Origin: CAZRRV01 sp964602735
GTDB lineage: Bacteria; Bacillota; Clostridia; Oscillospirales; Acutalibacteraceae
DNA: 43,579 nt
Direction: 5' to 3'
Assembly (NCBI GenBank): GCA_964602735.1
Contig: CAZRRV010000009.1
Span: 1 to 43,579, forward strand
Within the stretch, counting starts at the first letter, position 1, and each line of letters opens with the position of its first letter. The notes under the pieces were generated by a model. It made no database searches. It had not been told where the DNA came from and saw only the letters and a list, made by a program, of their open reading frames with translations. A program made the position numbers and the translations under genes. Below, piece by piece: positions 9,136-18,362 of this stretch.

Positions 9136-11001
9136 TTACGAAACCGCCGGCTGAGCCTCCATAATAGATGTAAACTCACTGCCGTCGATTTTTTCTTTTT
9201 CAAACAGCGCCTTGGCGACCTCGTGAAGTTTCGGCATATGCGCCTTTAATATTTCAATCGCTTTGTTATACTCGTTGGTAACGATCGATTTTACCTCTTC
9301 GTCAATCAGCGCGGCGATTTCCTCGGAATAGTTCGGAGTGGACGAAAAATCCCTGCCGAGGAACACCTCGTTGTTATCGTTGCCGAGAGTGACAAGCCCG
9401 ATTCGCTCGCTCATACCGTATTTGGTAACCATTTGGTGCGCGATCTCGGTGGCGCGCTGAATATCGTTTGAGGCCCCGGTGCAAATATCGTCCTGCGTAA
9501 GCTGTTCGGCCGCCCTGCCGCCCAGGAGCGAACAGATATTTTCAAGCAGTTCGCGCCGGGTAACATGATTTTTTTCATCGGTGGGAAGGTACATGGTATA
9601 CCCCGCCGCCATGCCGCGCGGTATTATCGAGATCTGATGTACGGGATCCTGAGTGGGGAGAAAATAGGACACAACCGCGTGCCCCGCCTCGTGATAAGAG
9701 GTAATCATCTTGTCTTTGTCTTTCATAACATGAGACTTTTTCTCCGTTCCCACTACGACTTTGATGGTAGCCTCCTCGATATTTTCGCGGGTTATGGCTT
9801 TTAATTTCGCGCGGGCGGCGAGCAGTGCGGCCTCGTTAAGAAGGTTTTCCAAATCCGCTCCGGTAAATCCCGCCGTCGACTGCGCGATCGTTTTAAGATC
9901 GACATCCGGGCCCAACGGCTTACCCCTCGCGTGTACTTTAAGAATTTCCTCTCTCCCCTTGACGTCGGGAACATTTACGGTAATCTGCCGGTCGAACCGG
10001 CCGGGGCGGAGCAAAGCTTTATCGAGAATATCGGGGCGGTTGGTGGCGGCGATGATAATAACCCCTTCGTTGCCTCCGAAACCGTCCATTTCCACAAGCA
10101 GCTGGTTAAGTGTCTGCTCGCGCTCGTCGTGTCCTCCGCCGAGACCCGCTCCGCGCTGCCTGCCTACGGCGTCGATTTCATCAATGAATATAATCGCTGG
10201 CGCGTTCTTTTTTGCCTGTTCAAACAAATCCCTTACACGCGACGCTCCAACGCCCACAAACATTTCGACAAAATCGGAGCCGGAGATCGAAAAGAACGGC
10301 ACTCCCGCCTCTCCCGCGACGGCGCGGGCAAGCAATGTTTTGCCGGTTCCGGGAGGCCCCACGAGAAGTACGCCCTTCGGTATGCGGGCGCCGAGCTGCT
10401 GGAACCGTTTCGGGTCGCGAAGGAACTCGACGATTTCACTCATTTCCTCTTTTTCCTCATCGGCGCCCGCCACATCGGCAAAGGTGGTTTTGCGCTTGTT
10501 GTCTTCCGCTTTCTTTACCTTCGCCTTGCCGAAAGTCATGGTCACATCGCCGCCCATACCGCGGGTCATCCGGCGGCTGATGAATATCCATACAAACACA
10601 AGAGCCGCCACCATAAGCAGGGTCGGCAGCAGATTGCCTATCCACGCCGTTTCGCCGCCGCGCCTGTAATCGACTTTTATCATGTCTTCCTCGCGGCCTT
10701 CCGCAATGCAGGCGCGATTATGTTCCAGCACAAATTCGTTTACATCGTTGTAGAAAATTTCCGGATCGGCAACCTCGTATTCATACTGTTTGCCGTCGCT
10801 GCGTTGGGTGTAAATTAAATCCCCGTTATAAAGATTAAGCTGATATTCCGAAACTTCGTTGTTCAGCACCTTGTTGAGTATCTCATAATACTTAACGGAG
10901 CGGACATTTGACCTTCCGCTCATAAATACTGCCACGATTGCAAGAATAAGTATCGCCGGTATCCCGATGTAAAGCAATACGTTCCTTAAATTCCTGTTCA
11001 C
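9136..11001 (-). CDS. ftsH: ATP-dependent zinc metalloprotease FtsH
   Basis: Membrane-anchored AAA+ protease that degrades misfolded membrane proteins and regulators. The 621-aa protein has two transmembrane helices (about 8-27 and 122-142) around an external domain. The AAA module follows, with Walker A GPPGTGKT (215-222), Walker B IFIDEID (271-277) and the second region of homology NRPDILDKALLRPGRFDR. The zinc site is HEAGH (437-441) with third ligand D513. The GTG start lies 7 nt after AAGGAG. It is the last gene of the operon, 11 nt after tilS, an arrangement also common in Bacilli. Confidence 0.98.
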   Translation of the reverse strand: MNRNLRNVLLYIGIPAILILAIVAVFMSGRSNVRSVKYYEILNKVLNNEVSEYQLNLYNGDLIYTQRSDGKQYEYEVADPEIFYNDVNEFVLEHNRACIAEGREEDMIKVDYRRGGETAWIGNLLPTLLMVAALVFVWIFISRRMTRGMGGDVTMTFGKAKVKKAEDNKRKTTFADVAGADEEKEEMSEIVEFLRDPKRFQQLGARIPKGVLLVGPPGTGKTLLARAVAGEAGVPFFSISGSDFVEMFVGVGASRVRDLFEQAKKNAPAIIFIDEIDAVGRQRGAGLGGGHDEREQTLNQLLVEMDGFGGNEGVIIIAATNRPDILDKALLRPGRFDRQITVNVPDVKGREEILKVHARGKPLGPDVDLKTIAQSTAGFTGADLENLLNEAALLAARAKLKAITRENIEEATIKVVVGTEKKSHVMKDKDKMITSYHEAGHAVVSYFLPTQDPVHQISIIPRGMAAGYTMYLPTDEKNHVTRRELLENICSLLGGRAAEQLTQDDICTGASNDIQRATEIAHQMVTKYGMSERIGLVTLGNDNNEVFLGRDFSSTPNYSEEIAALIDEEVKSIVTNEYNKAIEILKAHMPKLHEVAKALFEKEKIDGSEFTSIMEAQPAVS

Positions 11002-11012
11002 GATTTAACTCC

Positions 11013-12347
11013 TTACTGTTCGATTTCTCCGAATTTTTCCGAAATCACCGTTACATACGCCTTTGTTGTATCGCCGCATGCCACGCGGACATCTACCCCG
11101 AACCCCTCGACCCACACGATACCGGCGCCGTCTTCAAGGATCAGCCTGCCGTGTCTCTCTTCGGGGGAAAGCCCCGCGTCGGAGAACAGTTTATTTATCT
11201 CGCGCGTTCCGCGCCTGAATACCGGGCGGTATTTATCTCCGGGTTCGCGGTGCCTTGCTCTTAAATTCCCGACTATTTTATCACAGTCAATCGAATTTTT
11301 AAATACAAATTTGTTAATTTTCTTTGAATTTGGCATCCCGCGAACAAATTCAAGACCCGGGCAGCGGAACAGTTCGGGATCGCCGCCGAGATCGAGAACG
11401 GATCCGCCTCCGCCGGGAGAATAAACGCACAGATACCCGCCCGCGCTCTCGGCGAAAATTCCGCCGGATATCTGGGCTTTGCCCCCGCCGCGAACAACCG
11501 TCTCAACGGCTTTAATACGCTCGTACCCGGCGGAAATTCCCGTCTTTTCCGTAATATACATACGAAGCACACGGCTCAACAGCGCCTCCGGCAGATCCCG
11601 CAATATTTCAAGCGACACCCCTTTCGCGCACAACGCCTCGGAGTATTTCTGCCGTGCAAGACCGTTTAAGAACTCCGCGTCTTCCCGCAAAATAAACGCG
11701 GCGCGGGAGATACTCTCGGCGCAGCCGGGGTTTACGGCTTTGAGCCCGGGCATCACGGTATGGCGAATGCGGTTGCGGGAATAGCGAATGTCGGAATTCG
11801 TACTGTCGTTTCGGTAAGTCAGCCCGTTTTCGTCGCAATACCGCTCTACCGCGGCGCGAGTACAATACAAAAGCGGGCGGATAATGTTCCCCCTTACCGG
11901 CGGTATTCCGCACAGCCCGTCGAGCCCGGTGCCGCGCGCCAGCCTGAAAAGCAGCGTTTCGGCATTGTCGTCGGCGGTGTGAGCCGTGGCAATCTTTCCC
12001 CTTGCCGCCCTTTGCAAAAACGCGTAGCGCTCTTCTCTCGCCGTTTCCTCTGTTCCCCGGCACGTTTTCGCGGCAATTTCGGGAACGTCGATTTTTTCAA
12101 CCGTAAGTTCAACATTCCAACTTTCACACAGGTCGCGGACGAACCGCTCGTCACCGTCGGATTCCGCGCCGCGCAGACAGTGGTTCAAATGAGCGGCGTA
12201 TACTTTGAAGCCGCGCTTTTCCGATACGGCGAGCATAGCGTGGAGAAGCGCTACCGAATCCGCGCCGCCGGACACGGCGACCGTCACCGCGCCGCTGTCC
12301 CCGATCATGGAATATTCGTCAATAATTTTTTCAATCTCGCGCAACAT
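11013..12347 (-). CDS. tilS: tRNA(Ile)-lysidine synthetase TilS
   Basis: Converts C34 of the CAU-anticodon isoleucine tRNA to lysidine with ATP and lysine, so that AUA is read as Ile. The 444-aa protein has the N-type ATP pyrophosphatase motif SGGADS (about 26-31), the TAHTADDNAETLLFRLARGTGLDGL segment (shown here only as the family hallmark), and a C-terminal TilS substrate-binding domain. ATG 12347 overlaps the dnaB stop by one base (TGATG); GTG 12350 is also possible and would overlap by four. Either way translation is coupled to dnaB. Confidence 0.95.
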   Translation of the reverse strand: MLREIEKIIDEYSMIGDSGAVTVAVSGGADSVALLHAMLAVSEKRGFKVYAAHLNHCLRGAESDGDERFVRDLCESWNVELTVEKIDVPEIAAKTCRGTEETAREERYAFLQRAARGKIATAHTADDNAETLLFRLARGTGLDGLCGIPPVRGNIIRPLLYCTRAAVERYCDENGLTYRNDSTNSDIRYSRNRIRHTVMPGLKAVNPGCAESISRAAFILREDAEFLNGLARQKYSEALCAKGVSLEILRDLPEALLSRVLRMYITEKTGISAGYERIKAVETVVRGGGKAQISGGIFAESAGGYLCVYSPGGGGSVLDLGGDPELFRCPGLEFVRGMPNSKKINKFVFKNSIDCDKIVGNLRARHREPGDKYRPVFRRGTREINKLFSDAGLSPEERHGRLILEDGAGIVWVEGFGVDVRVACGDTTKAYVTVISEKFGEIEQ

Positions 12348-13732
12348 CACCGTAAATTATCCACCGCGGTAAAGCGGGTGCTGGCGCCATCCCAGTATAA
12401 ATCGACGGTTCCCGTTTCGCCGTTGCGGTTTTTGGCAATAATGCACTCCGCTTTATGCGGATCGGGAACATTTTCGGGATCGTCGTTTTTATCGGCGTAA
12501 TAACTTTCACGGTAAAGCAGCATAACAATGTCCGCGTCCTGCTCGATAGAGCCCGATTCGCGCAGGTCGGTAAGACCCGGCTTATGCGATGCCCTGCTTT
12601 TGCCTCCGCTCACAGCGTTTCCGCGCGAAAGCTGCGCGCAAACCAAAACAGGAACTTTCAGCTCTTTAGCCATGTTTTTAAGATTTTTGGTTATGTCCTG
12701 CACTTCCTGCACACGGTTTTCTTTTTTAGACGAGGGTTTGACGAGCCCGAGATAATCGACGATTACGAGGTCGACTTTAGGCATACGGCGAAGTTTCGCT
12801 TTCATTTCGGCAACGGTTATGTCGGATGTTTCGTCGACGTATATCCGCGACTTGGAAAGCTCGGTACCCGCCTGGGCGATTCTTGTCCATTCCTCTTTGG
12901 AAATTTCCCCCATTCCGCGGAATTTTTCGCTTTGTATCATCGCCATAGAGGATATCAGACGCTGCGCGATTTGGTCGCGGCTCATTTCAAGCGAGAAAAA
13001 GCAGACCGTTTTATCGCGTTTAAGCGCGACATTCGCGGCGATATTAAGCGCGAACGATGTTTTGCCCATTCCCGGTCTCGCGCCCACGATAATAAGATCG
13101 GATTTGTTAAGCCCGGTTATTATTCTGTCTAACTGCGCAATCCCGGTCGGAATGCCCATATACTCGTCGCGCGTTTCGGGGTTGGAAATTTTCGTAAGCC
13201 TTACATAGGTTTCGTTCTCGATTATATCTTTGATGTGGTGCAGCCCGTCAATATCTCTGTCTTGCCGAATGTTGTATATTTTCTGCTCGGCGGCGTCGAG
13301 CAGGGAGGAGGCGTCGCCGTCTCCGCTTTCCGCCGCTTCGATAATCTCGCGGGAGGCAACAATAAGCGCGCGGACATAATAACGTTCGCGCACTATATCG
13401 AGATAAACGCCGACGTTTTTCGCCGAAGGGACAAGTTCCAATATATGCTCGATGTAATTTTTGCCGTCCTGTTCGCTCATCAGACCTTCGCTCTTTATCG
13501 CTTCGAGCAGTGCGACATAATCGATAGGTTTGCCGAGCACCCGCATTTCGGACAATATTTCAAACACCGCCCGGTTTTGCGGAACATAAAAATAATTCGG
13601 CTTTACCGCAAGCACAACCTCGTCCATAACCGCGGGATCGATAAGCACGGCGCCCAGAATCGATTGCTCGGCGTCGTTTGAAAAAGGCAGTCTGTCTCCG
13701 TCGGTGAGAAGGCTTTGTTCAAAATCCGCCAT
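12347..13732 (-). CDS. dnaB: Replicative DNA helicase DnaB
   Basis: Hexameric fork helicase (the protein called DnaC in Bacillus). The 461-aa protein has an N-terminal primase-interacting domain (NDAEQSILGAVLIDP onwards), a linker, and a C-terminal RecA-like motor with Walker A GARPGMGKTS (about 217-226) and an IVDYLGL Walker B segment. A longer frame opens at ATG 13756, overlapping the rplI stop, but ATG 13732 has a strong GGAGGGAGG sequence 10 nt upstream and gives the normal N-terminus. Linkage to rplI and gdpP is typical of Firmicutes. Confidence 0.97.
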   Translation of the reverse strand: MADFEQSLLTDGDRLPFSNDAEQSILGAVLIDPAVMDEVVLAVKPNYFYVPQNRAVFEILSEMRVLGKPIDYVALLEAIKSEGLMSEQDGKNYIEHILELVPSAKNVGVYLDIVRERYYVRALIVASREIIEAAESGDGDASSLLDAAEQKIYNIRQDRDIDGLHHIKDIIENETYVRLTKISNPETRDEYMGIPTGIAQLDRIITGLNKSDLIIVGARPGMGKTSFALNIAANVALKRDKTVCFFSLEMSRDQIAQRLISSMAMIQSEKFRGMGEISKEEWTRIAQAGTELSKSRIYVDETSDITVAEMKAKLRRMPKVDLVIVDYLGLVKPSSKKENRVQEVQDITKNLKNMAKELKVPVLVCAQLSRGNAVSGGKSRASHKPGLTDLRESGSIEQDADIVMLLYRESYYADKNDDPENVPDPHKAECIIAKNRNGETGTVDLYWDGASTRFTAVDNLR

Positions 13733-13755
13733 CTCGCGATAACCTCCCTCCGGCA

Positions 13756-14196
13756 TTATTCGGCAACCGTCACGCCGATTTTCGCCGAAAGACCGCCGAA
13801 AAGTTTAATCTCTGTTTCGTACGTTCCGAAAGCCTTGATGTCATCCATAACTATTTTTCTGCGGTCGACCGCTATGCCGAAACACCGTTCGATTTCCTCG
13901 GCAACCTCGCGCGATGTTACCGAGCCGAAAAGCTTGCCGTTCGCTCCCGCCTTAGCCGACAGAACGATTTTTTTGCCGTTCAGCGCATCGCGGATTTCCT
14001 CCGCGCGCCGCTTTTCCTCTTCTAAGCGGTAAGCTTTTGACGCCTCGCGGTTTTTAAGCTCGTTCAGAGCGGTATTATCTGCCGCAACCGCCAGTTTCCG
14101 CGCCAGAAGATAATTCCTCGCGTAACCGTCGGAAACGTTTATGAGATCCCCCTTTACGCCTTTTCCTTTAACATCCGCGGTAAGTATAACCTTCAT
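13756..14196 (-). CDS. rplI: 50S ribosomal protein L9
   Basis: Large-subunit protein binding 23S rRNA at the base of the L1 stalk. Standard length (146 aa), with N-domain signature KGDLINVSDGYARNYLLARK, a long connecting helix and a C-terminal domain. AAGGAG lies 11 nt before the ATG. It sits 15 nt after gdpP. Confidence 0.98.
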   Translation of the reverse strand: MKVILTADVKGKGVKGDLINVSDGYARNYLLARKLAVAADNTALNELKNREASKAYRLEEEKRRAEEIRDALNGKKIVLSAKAGANGKLFGSVTSREVAEEIERCFGIAVDRRKIVMDDIKAFGTYETEIKLFGGLSAKIGVTVAE

Positions 14197-14211
14197 ATTC
14201 CGTATCTCTCC

Positions 14212-16167
14212 TTACATGTTTTCACGGTATTTATCAATCGCGCCGCGCACACGGCTTACGGCCTCTTCCATATCCGCGGCATCCGTCTGGCACGCCGCCA
14301 TGGTGCGATGCCCTCCGCCGCCGAGCGACTCCATTATAACCTGCACATTCCATTCGCCGAGGGAACGCGCGGATATATTTATTTTTCCGTCGGCCGGGAA
14401 AAGCACAAACGAAGCCGAAACTCCTTCGACATCGAGCAGCTCGTCGGCGGCCTGTGACGTAACGATGCGAACCTGCGGATCGTTTTCGGTGTAACGGGCG
14501 ATGGCGCAACCTCCGTAAATCTCGGCAGAGGAAACGATTCTCGCTTTTTTCTTATATGTATCCGCGGAATCGGAAAACAGCCGCTTTACCGCAACCGGGT
14601 CGGCTCCCGCGGAGCGCAGATACGCCGCCGCCTCAAAAGTGCGCACCCCGGTATGCAGCACGAAATGCCGGGTATCGAGGGTTATGCCCGCAAGCAGCGC
14701 CTCGGCGAGAGGTTTGTCGAATACCGACGAATCGGCGTACTGCAACAGTTCGGTCACCATTTCACAGGTCGACGAAACGGCGGTTTCGTGATAAAAAATC
14801 AACGAGTTTTGAATATAATCCACCGCTTTGCGATGATGATCGATTACCACAACATCATGCGCCGAAGCATAAACGGGCGTGCTTTCGAGGAAAAACGGGC
14901 GGTGCACATCCACTATTACGAGTAGCGTTTTCTTTTCCATAAGCGACAGCGCCGTGCGCTCATTTATCAAACAGTCGGGATACTTTCGCAAAATCGAAGG
15001 GATAAGCGGCTTCGCCAGCGAATTTTCGCGGTCGAGGACAATATACGCGTCTTTGCCGGAACGGCGGGCGAGCGAGCAAATGCCGAACGCGGCGCCCAAA
15101 CAGTCGAGATCCGAGAACCTGTGCCCCATAACCATAACATTATCGCTTCCGGCGATAAGTTTTTTCAGCGCCGTGGCCATTATCCTCGTGCGAACCTTCG
15201 TACGCTTTTCAAGCGCGCCCGCGACCCCGCCGAAAAACCGGAATTCGTTGCCGGGCGACTGCACCACAACCTGATCTCCCCCGCGGCCGAGCGCCATATC
15301 GAGCGCCTGAGCCGCGAGCGCGGCGTTTTCGGCGAGCGTTTTTCCCCCTCTGCCTATGCCTATGGATACGCTTGCGTTGGCGATGGCGCCGGCCTTAAGT
15401 TCGCGCACACGCTTTAATATCGAAAAATGCTCCTCGGCATAATACAGATAATTCTGCTCTTCAATCACAAAAAGGAAGCGATCGGACGAAAGGCGCCGCA
15501 GTAATCCGTTCGATTCGCCAACCCATGTTTCTATGGCCTGCTGAACCATACTGCGAAAAGCCGAAGCCTCGCTGTCTTTTACGTTTTTAAGCAGTTCGTC
15601 AAATCCGTCGAGCATGATAAACCCGATAACGGGCCGCGAACTGCGGTATTCGTCCGCCGTGCGCTTCAAATCGGTCTGGTCGATAAAAAAACAGTAGGAA
15701 GTCTGCTCTTTGTCTTCTTCAACCGAGGTATAATAAACCGAAAAACGTCTCCCCCCGATTACTATTTCCGCCGTACCCGATGTAAGCAGTTCCTCTTTGC
15801 GCTCTTCCGGAATAAACTCGCTCATGTTTTTGCCGAGAAACCCGTATCCGCGGTCGACACCGGAGACAAAGGCTCGGTTCACCCACACTACATTCCCGTT
15901 TTTATCGGCGGCGATAACGGGAATTTTCAGTTCCGACAAAGCTTCGGATTTCGGCGTGGCAAGATCTTTCCCCATGGTCCGCAATACGGTTTTTACTTTT
16001 TTCGTCCTGCGGAAATAATCGCCGAATCCCACCGCCAGCACAACTGCCAGGCACACCGAAAGCATCACGAACATGGGGCGGTTTAAGAACCATGCCGCCG
16101 CGTCGCACGCCGCGAGAAGTACCGCCTCGATGATAAAAGTCCGGTGAAGACGCCAAATGTTTCGCAT
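14212..16167 (-). CDS. gdpP: GdpP-type cyclic-di-AMP phosphodiesterase (PAS, degenerate GGDEF, DHH/DHHA1)
   Basis: Hydrolyses c-di-AMP to pApA, lowering the messenger that controls osmolyte and potassium transport and wall stress. The 651-aa protein has two N-terminal transmembrane helices (about 11-26 and 31-48), a PAS-like domain (about 76-165), a degenerate GGDEF domain (about 180-305) without an intact GG(D/E)EF motif, then the phosphodiesterase: MGHRFSDLD (347-355), IVDVHRP, VVIDHH (440-445) and a C-terminal DHHA1 domain with GGGGHRTMAA. All metal-binding motifs appear intact. ATG is 7 nt after AGGAG; only 9 nt separate it from rnj. Confidence 0.96.
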   Translation of the reverse strand: MRNIWRLHRTFIIEAVLLAACDAAAWFLNRPMFVMLSVCLAVVLAVGFGDYFRRTKKVKTVLRTMGKDLATPKSEALSELKIPVIAADKNGNVVWVNRAFVSGVDRGYGFLGKNMSEFIPEERKEELLTSGTAEIVIGGRRFSVYYTSVEEDKEQTSYCFFIDQTDLKRTADEYRSSRPVIGFIMLDGFDELLKNVKDSEASAFRSMVQQAIETWVGESNGLLRRLSSDRFLFVIEEQNYLYYAEEHFSILKRVRELKAGAIANASVSIGIGRGGKTLAENAALAAQALDMALGRGGDQVVVQSPGNEFRFFGGVAGALEKRTKVRTRIMATALKKLIAGSDNVMVMGHRFSDLDCLGAAFGICSLARRSGKDAYIVLDRENSLAKPLIPSILRKYPDCLINERTALSLMEKKTLLVIVDVHRPFFLESTPVYASAHDVVVIDHHRKAVDYIQNSLIFYHETAVSSTCEMVTELLQYADSSVFDKPLAEALLAGITLDTRHFVLHTGVRTFEAAAYLRSAGADPVAVKRLFSDSADTYKKKARIVSSAEIYGGCAIARYTENDPQVRIVTSQAADELLDVEGVSASFVLFPADGKINISARSLGEWNVQVIMESLGGGGHRTMAACQTDAADMEEAVSRVRGAIDKYRENM

Positions 16168-16176
16168 GCCGCTCTC

Positions 16177-17925
16177 CTAAACGCTGATTATTATCGGAAC
16201 TATCATGGGACTGCGCCGCGTTTTTTCAAAAAGATATTTCGATATTCCGTCTCTCACGCGTGTTTTTACGGTGTTCCAGTCGCGAATATGCGAAAGATAG
16301 CACTGTTCGAGCATATCGCAGGCAACCTCTCTGGCTCCGGCGAGCAGTTCTTCGGCCTCACGCACATACACAAACCCCCGCGAAATCAGCTCGGGCCCAG
16401 CAACGACCTCTCCGGTAACCGCGTCCATACCTATAACCACAACAAATATCCCGTCTTCCGCGAGGCGTTTGCGCTCGCGCAGGACAACGCTTCCCACATC
16501 GCCGACTCCCAGCCCGTCGACCAGCACCCGCCCCGCGGGTACGGAATCGACGACCCTGCAAGAGCGCTTATTCATGGTAATTACATCGCCGATATTGCAA
16601 ACGAAAATATTTCCCTTCGGCATACCGAGAGATCTCGCGAGTTCAGCGTGTTTTACCAAATGTTTCTGCTCGCCGTGTACGGGTATAAAATATTTCGGCT
16701 TTACCAGGCTTAGCATAATTTTAAGTTCTTCGCAACAGGCGTGCCCCGAAACATGCACATCGTACATCTTTTCGTATATTACCTCAGCGCCCAGTTTCAT
16801 CAGTTCGTTTACCACCCGGGAAACAAGCTTTTCATTGCCGGGAATCGGAGTGGCCGAAATAATAATCATATCGCCCGGCATAACTTCGATTTTCTTATGG
16901 TCGCCGAAAGCTATCCGATGCAGCGCCGACATCGGCTCGCCCTGGCTGCCGGTTGTTATAATAACAAGCTGTTCGGGCAGATAGCGCTTTATCTGATCAA
17001 TATCAATCATTACGCCGTCGGGTACTTTCAAATATCCCAGTTCACCCGCCACCGAAATCACATTTTCCATGCTGCGGCCGCTTACGGCCACCTTGCGGTT
17101 GCACTTTACCGCCTCATCGATAATCTGCTGTATGCGGTGTATGTTCGAGGAAAAAGTCGCCACAAGTATGCGCCGTCCCTCGGCTTTTTTGAAAAGCTGC
17201 GAAAAAGAGTATCCGACTATGCGCTCCGACTGCGCGTAGCCGGGTCTTTCGGCGTTTGTCGAATCGGAGAGCAGAGCGATAACCCCCTGTTTCCCCAGTT
17301 CGGCAAAACGCCCGAGGTTAATCATCTCGCCGTCGATCGGCGTTGTGTCGATCTTAAAATCCCCGGTATGCACCACTGTGCCCGCCGGGCATTTTATCGC
17401 CAGCGCTACGGCGTCGGGTATCGAGTGGTTCACATGAATAAGCTCGATTTGGAAACAGCCGAGCGAGATAATGTCGCGCGGTCGGACCTCAATCAGTTTC
17501 GCGCTTTCATACAGCCCGTGTTCGCGAAGTTTATTCCCGATAAGCCCGATCGTAAGCGGCGTCGCGTATACCGGCACATTGAAATTTTTGAGAAGATACG
17601 GGATACCGCCGATATGATCCTCGTGCCCGTGGGTAACGACAAGACCCCTTATTTTATCCCGGTTGCGAAGCACATAGGTAAAATCGGGAATAACGACATC
17701 GATACCCGGCATTTCATCGTCGGGGAACGCCATTCCGCAATCGACCAGGAACATATCGTTGCCGCATTCGTAAAGGGTTATATTCTTGCCGATCTCCTGC
17801 AATCCGCCAAGAGGGGTGATTTTAAGCTCGGGCGCGGGTGCCGCGGTATGCGAACGCTGTTTACCGGCGCGCGCAGACTCGGCGCCGGGATAACGCCCTG
17901 TTCCCCCGCTGTGATTTATATTCAA
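16177..17925 (-). CDS. rnj: Ribonuclease J
   Basis: Metallo-beta-lactamase/beta-CASP ribonuclease with 5'-3' exo- and endonuclease activity, central to mRNA turnover and rRNA maturation. The 582-aa protein has the zinc motif HGHEDH (99-104), further ligands in VNHSIPDA and HTGDFKID, and the beta-CASP motifs including SGHACCEELK and PVHGEQKHL. A low-complexity N-terminal extension of about 33 residues precedes the conserved ITPLGGLQEIGKN start, longer than in Bacillus. The start is TTG with a weak SD, so an internal start is possible, but no better one is seen. First gene of the operon. Confidence 0.95.
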   Translation of the reverse strand: MNINHSGGTGRYPGAESARAGKQRSHTAAPAPELKITPLGGLQEIGKNITLYECGNDMFLVDCGMAFPDDEMPGIDVVIPDFTYVLRNRDKIRGLVVTHGHEDHIGGIPYLLKNFNVPVYATPLTIGLIGNKLREHGLYESAKLIEVRPRDIISLGCFQIELIHVNHSIPDAVALAIKCPAGTVVHTGDFKIDTTPIDGEMINLGRFAELGKQGVIALLSDSTNAERPGYAQSERIVGYSFSQLFKKAEGRRILVATFSSNIHRIQQIIDEAVKCNRKVAVSGRSMENVISVAGELGYLKVPDGVMIDIDQIKRYLPEQLVIITTGSQGEPMSALHRIAFGDHKKIEVMPGDMIIISATPIPGNEKLVSRVVNELMKLGAEVIYEKMYDVHVSGHACCEELKIMLSLVKPKYFIPVHGEQKHLVKHAELARSLGMPKGNIFVCNIGDVITMNKRSCRVVDSVPAGRVLVDGLGVGDVGSVVLRERKRLAEDGIFVVVIGMDAVTGEVVAGPELISRGFVYVREAEELLAGAREVACDMLEQCYLSHIRDWNTVKTRVRDGISKYLFEKTRRSPMIVPIIISV

Positions 17926-18217
17926 TTTGCGAATTTCCGTCCTTTCCCGGGTACCGCGGAACCCGCCGCCACCTCCGGCGCGGATTCACGGATATTCCCG
18001 CTGTATGTTTTTATTTTTTTCTATTCACATGCCGCCGGACGCGGCCAAATCCCGTAAACAAAGCCGAAAAGCGTGCCCCGTAAACACCGCCGGTTTCCCG
18101 TGCGGCAGCGTAAAATCTTACGAAATATTTTATCGGACACGCGGGCGTATGCGGTGCCTGCCGTAATACGTAATTCGGAATCGGCCTTGATATTACCGCA
18201 AAAGCCCGTTGCCTTAC
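17926..18217 (-). promoter_or_regulatory. Long 5' leader of rnj (about 290 nt)
   Basis: The interval between the predicted rnj promoter and its TTG start is unusually long. It contains GC-rich complementary stretches but no riboswitch class I recognise and no credible small gene; the 70-codon frame at 18021-18233 overlaps the promoter. Autoregulation by RNase J through its leader is only a hypothesis. Confidence 0.45.
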
Positions 18218-18223
18218 GTTTTA

Positions 18224-18252
18224 ATTGTATCATTTTTCGCCGTGCTTGTCTA
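18224..18252 (-). promoter_or_regulatory. Sigma-A promoter for the rnj operon
   Basis: Minus-strand TAGACA (18252-18247), 17-bp spacer, TACAAT (18229-18224). Confidence 0.65.
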
Positions 18253-18270
18253 CCGCTTTTTGCGCGTTAT

Positions 18271-18362
18271 GCGGAAACGGGCGTCCGCGGCGCGGTACAA
18301 CCGCGCCGCGGGCTTCGCCCGCGCGCCGCTTTCGGCGGCGCGCGGACGCCCTCAGTTTCCGC
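18271..18362. repeat. GC-rich multi-arm palindrome at the 3' end of the ABC ATPase gene
   Basis: The outer stem 18271-18278/18355-18362 (8 bp) continues as 18279-18289/18341-18351 (11 bp), with only TCA (the ATPase stop codon on the minus strand) unpaired. Inside are three hairpins: 18290-18295/18301-18306, 18310-18313/18317-18320 and 18321-18329/18335-18343 (the last partly competing with the outer stem). An alternative 10-bp hairpin is 18286-18295/18301-18310. There is no T run on either side, so it is not an ordinary terminator. Confidence 0.8.

Noticed and set aside
9761..10818. Two overlapping frames of about 300 codons on the plus strand
   Set aside because: Both are antisense to ftsH, produced by GC-rich codon bias.
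16741..18057. 438-codon plus-strand frame
   Set aside because: Antisense to rnj and running into its leader; low-quality composition and no start signal.
18021..18233. 70-codon frame upstream of rnj as a leader peptide
   Set aside because: Its start codon overlaps the predicted -10 element, so it would not be transcribed from that promoter.
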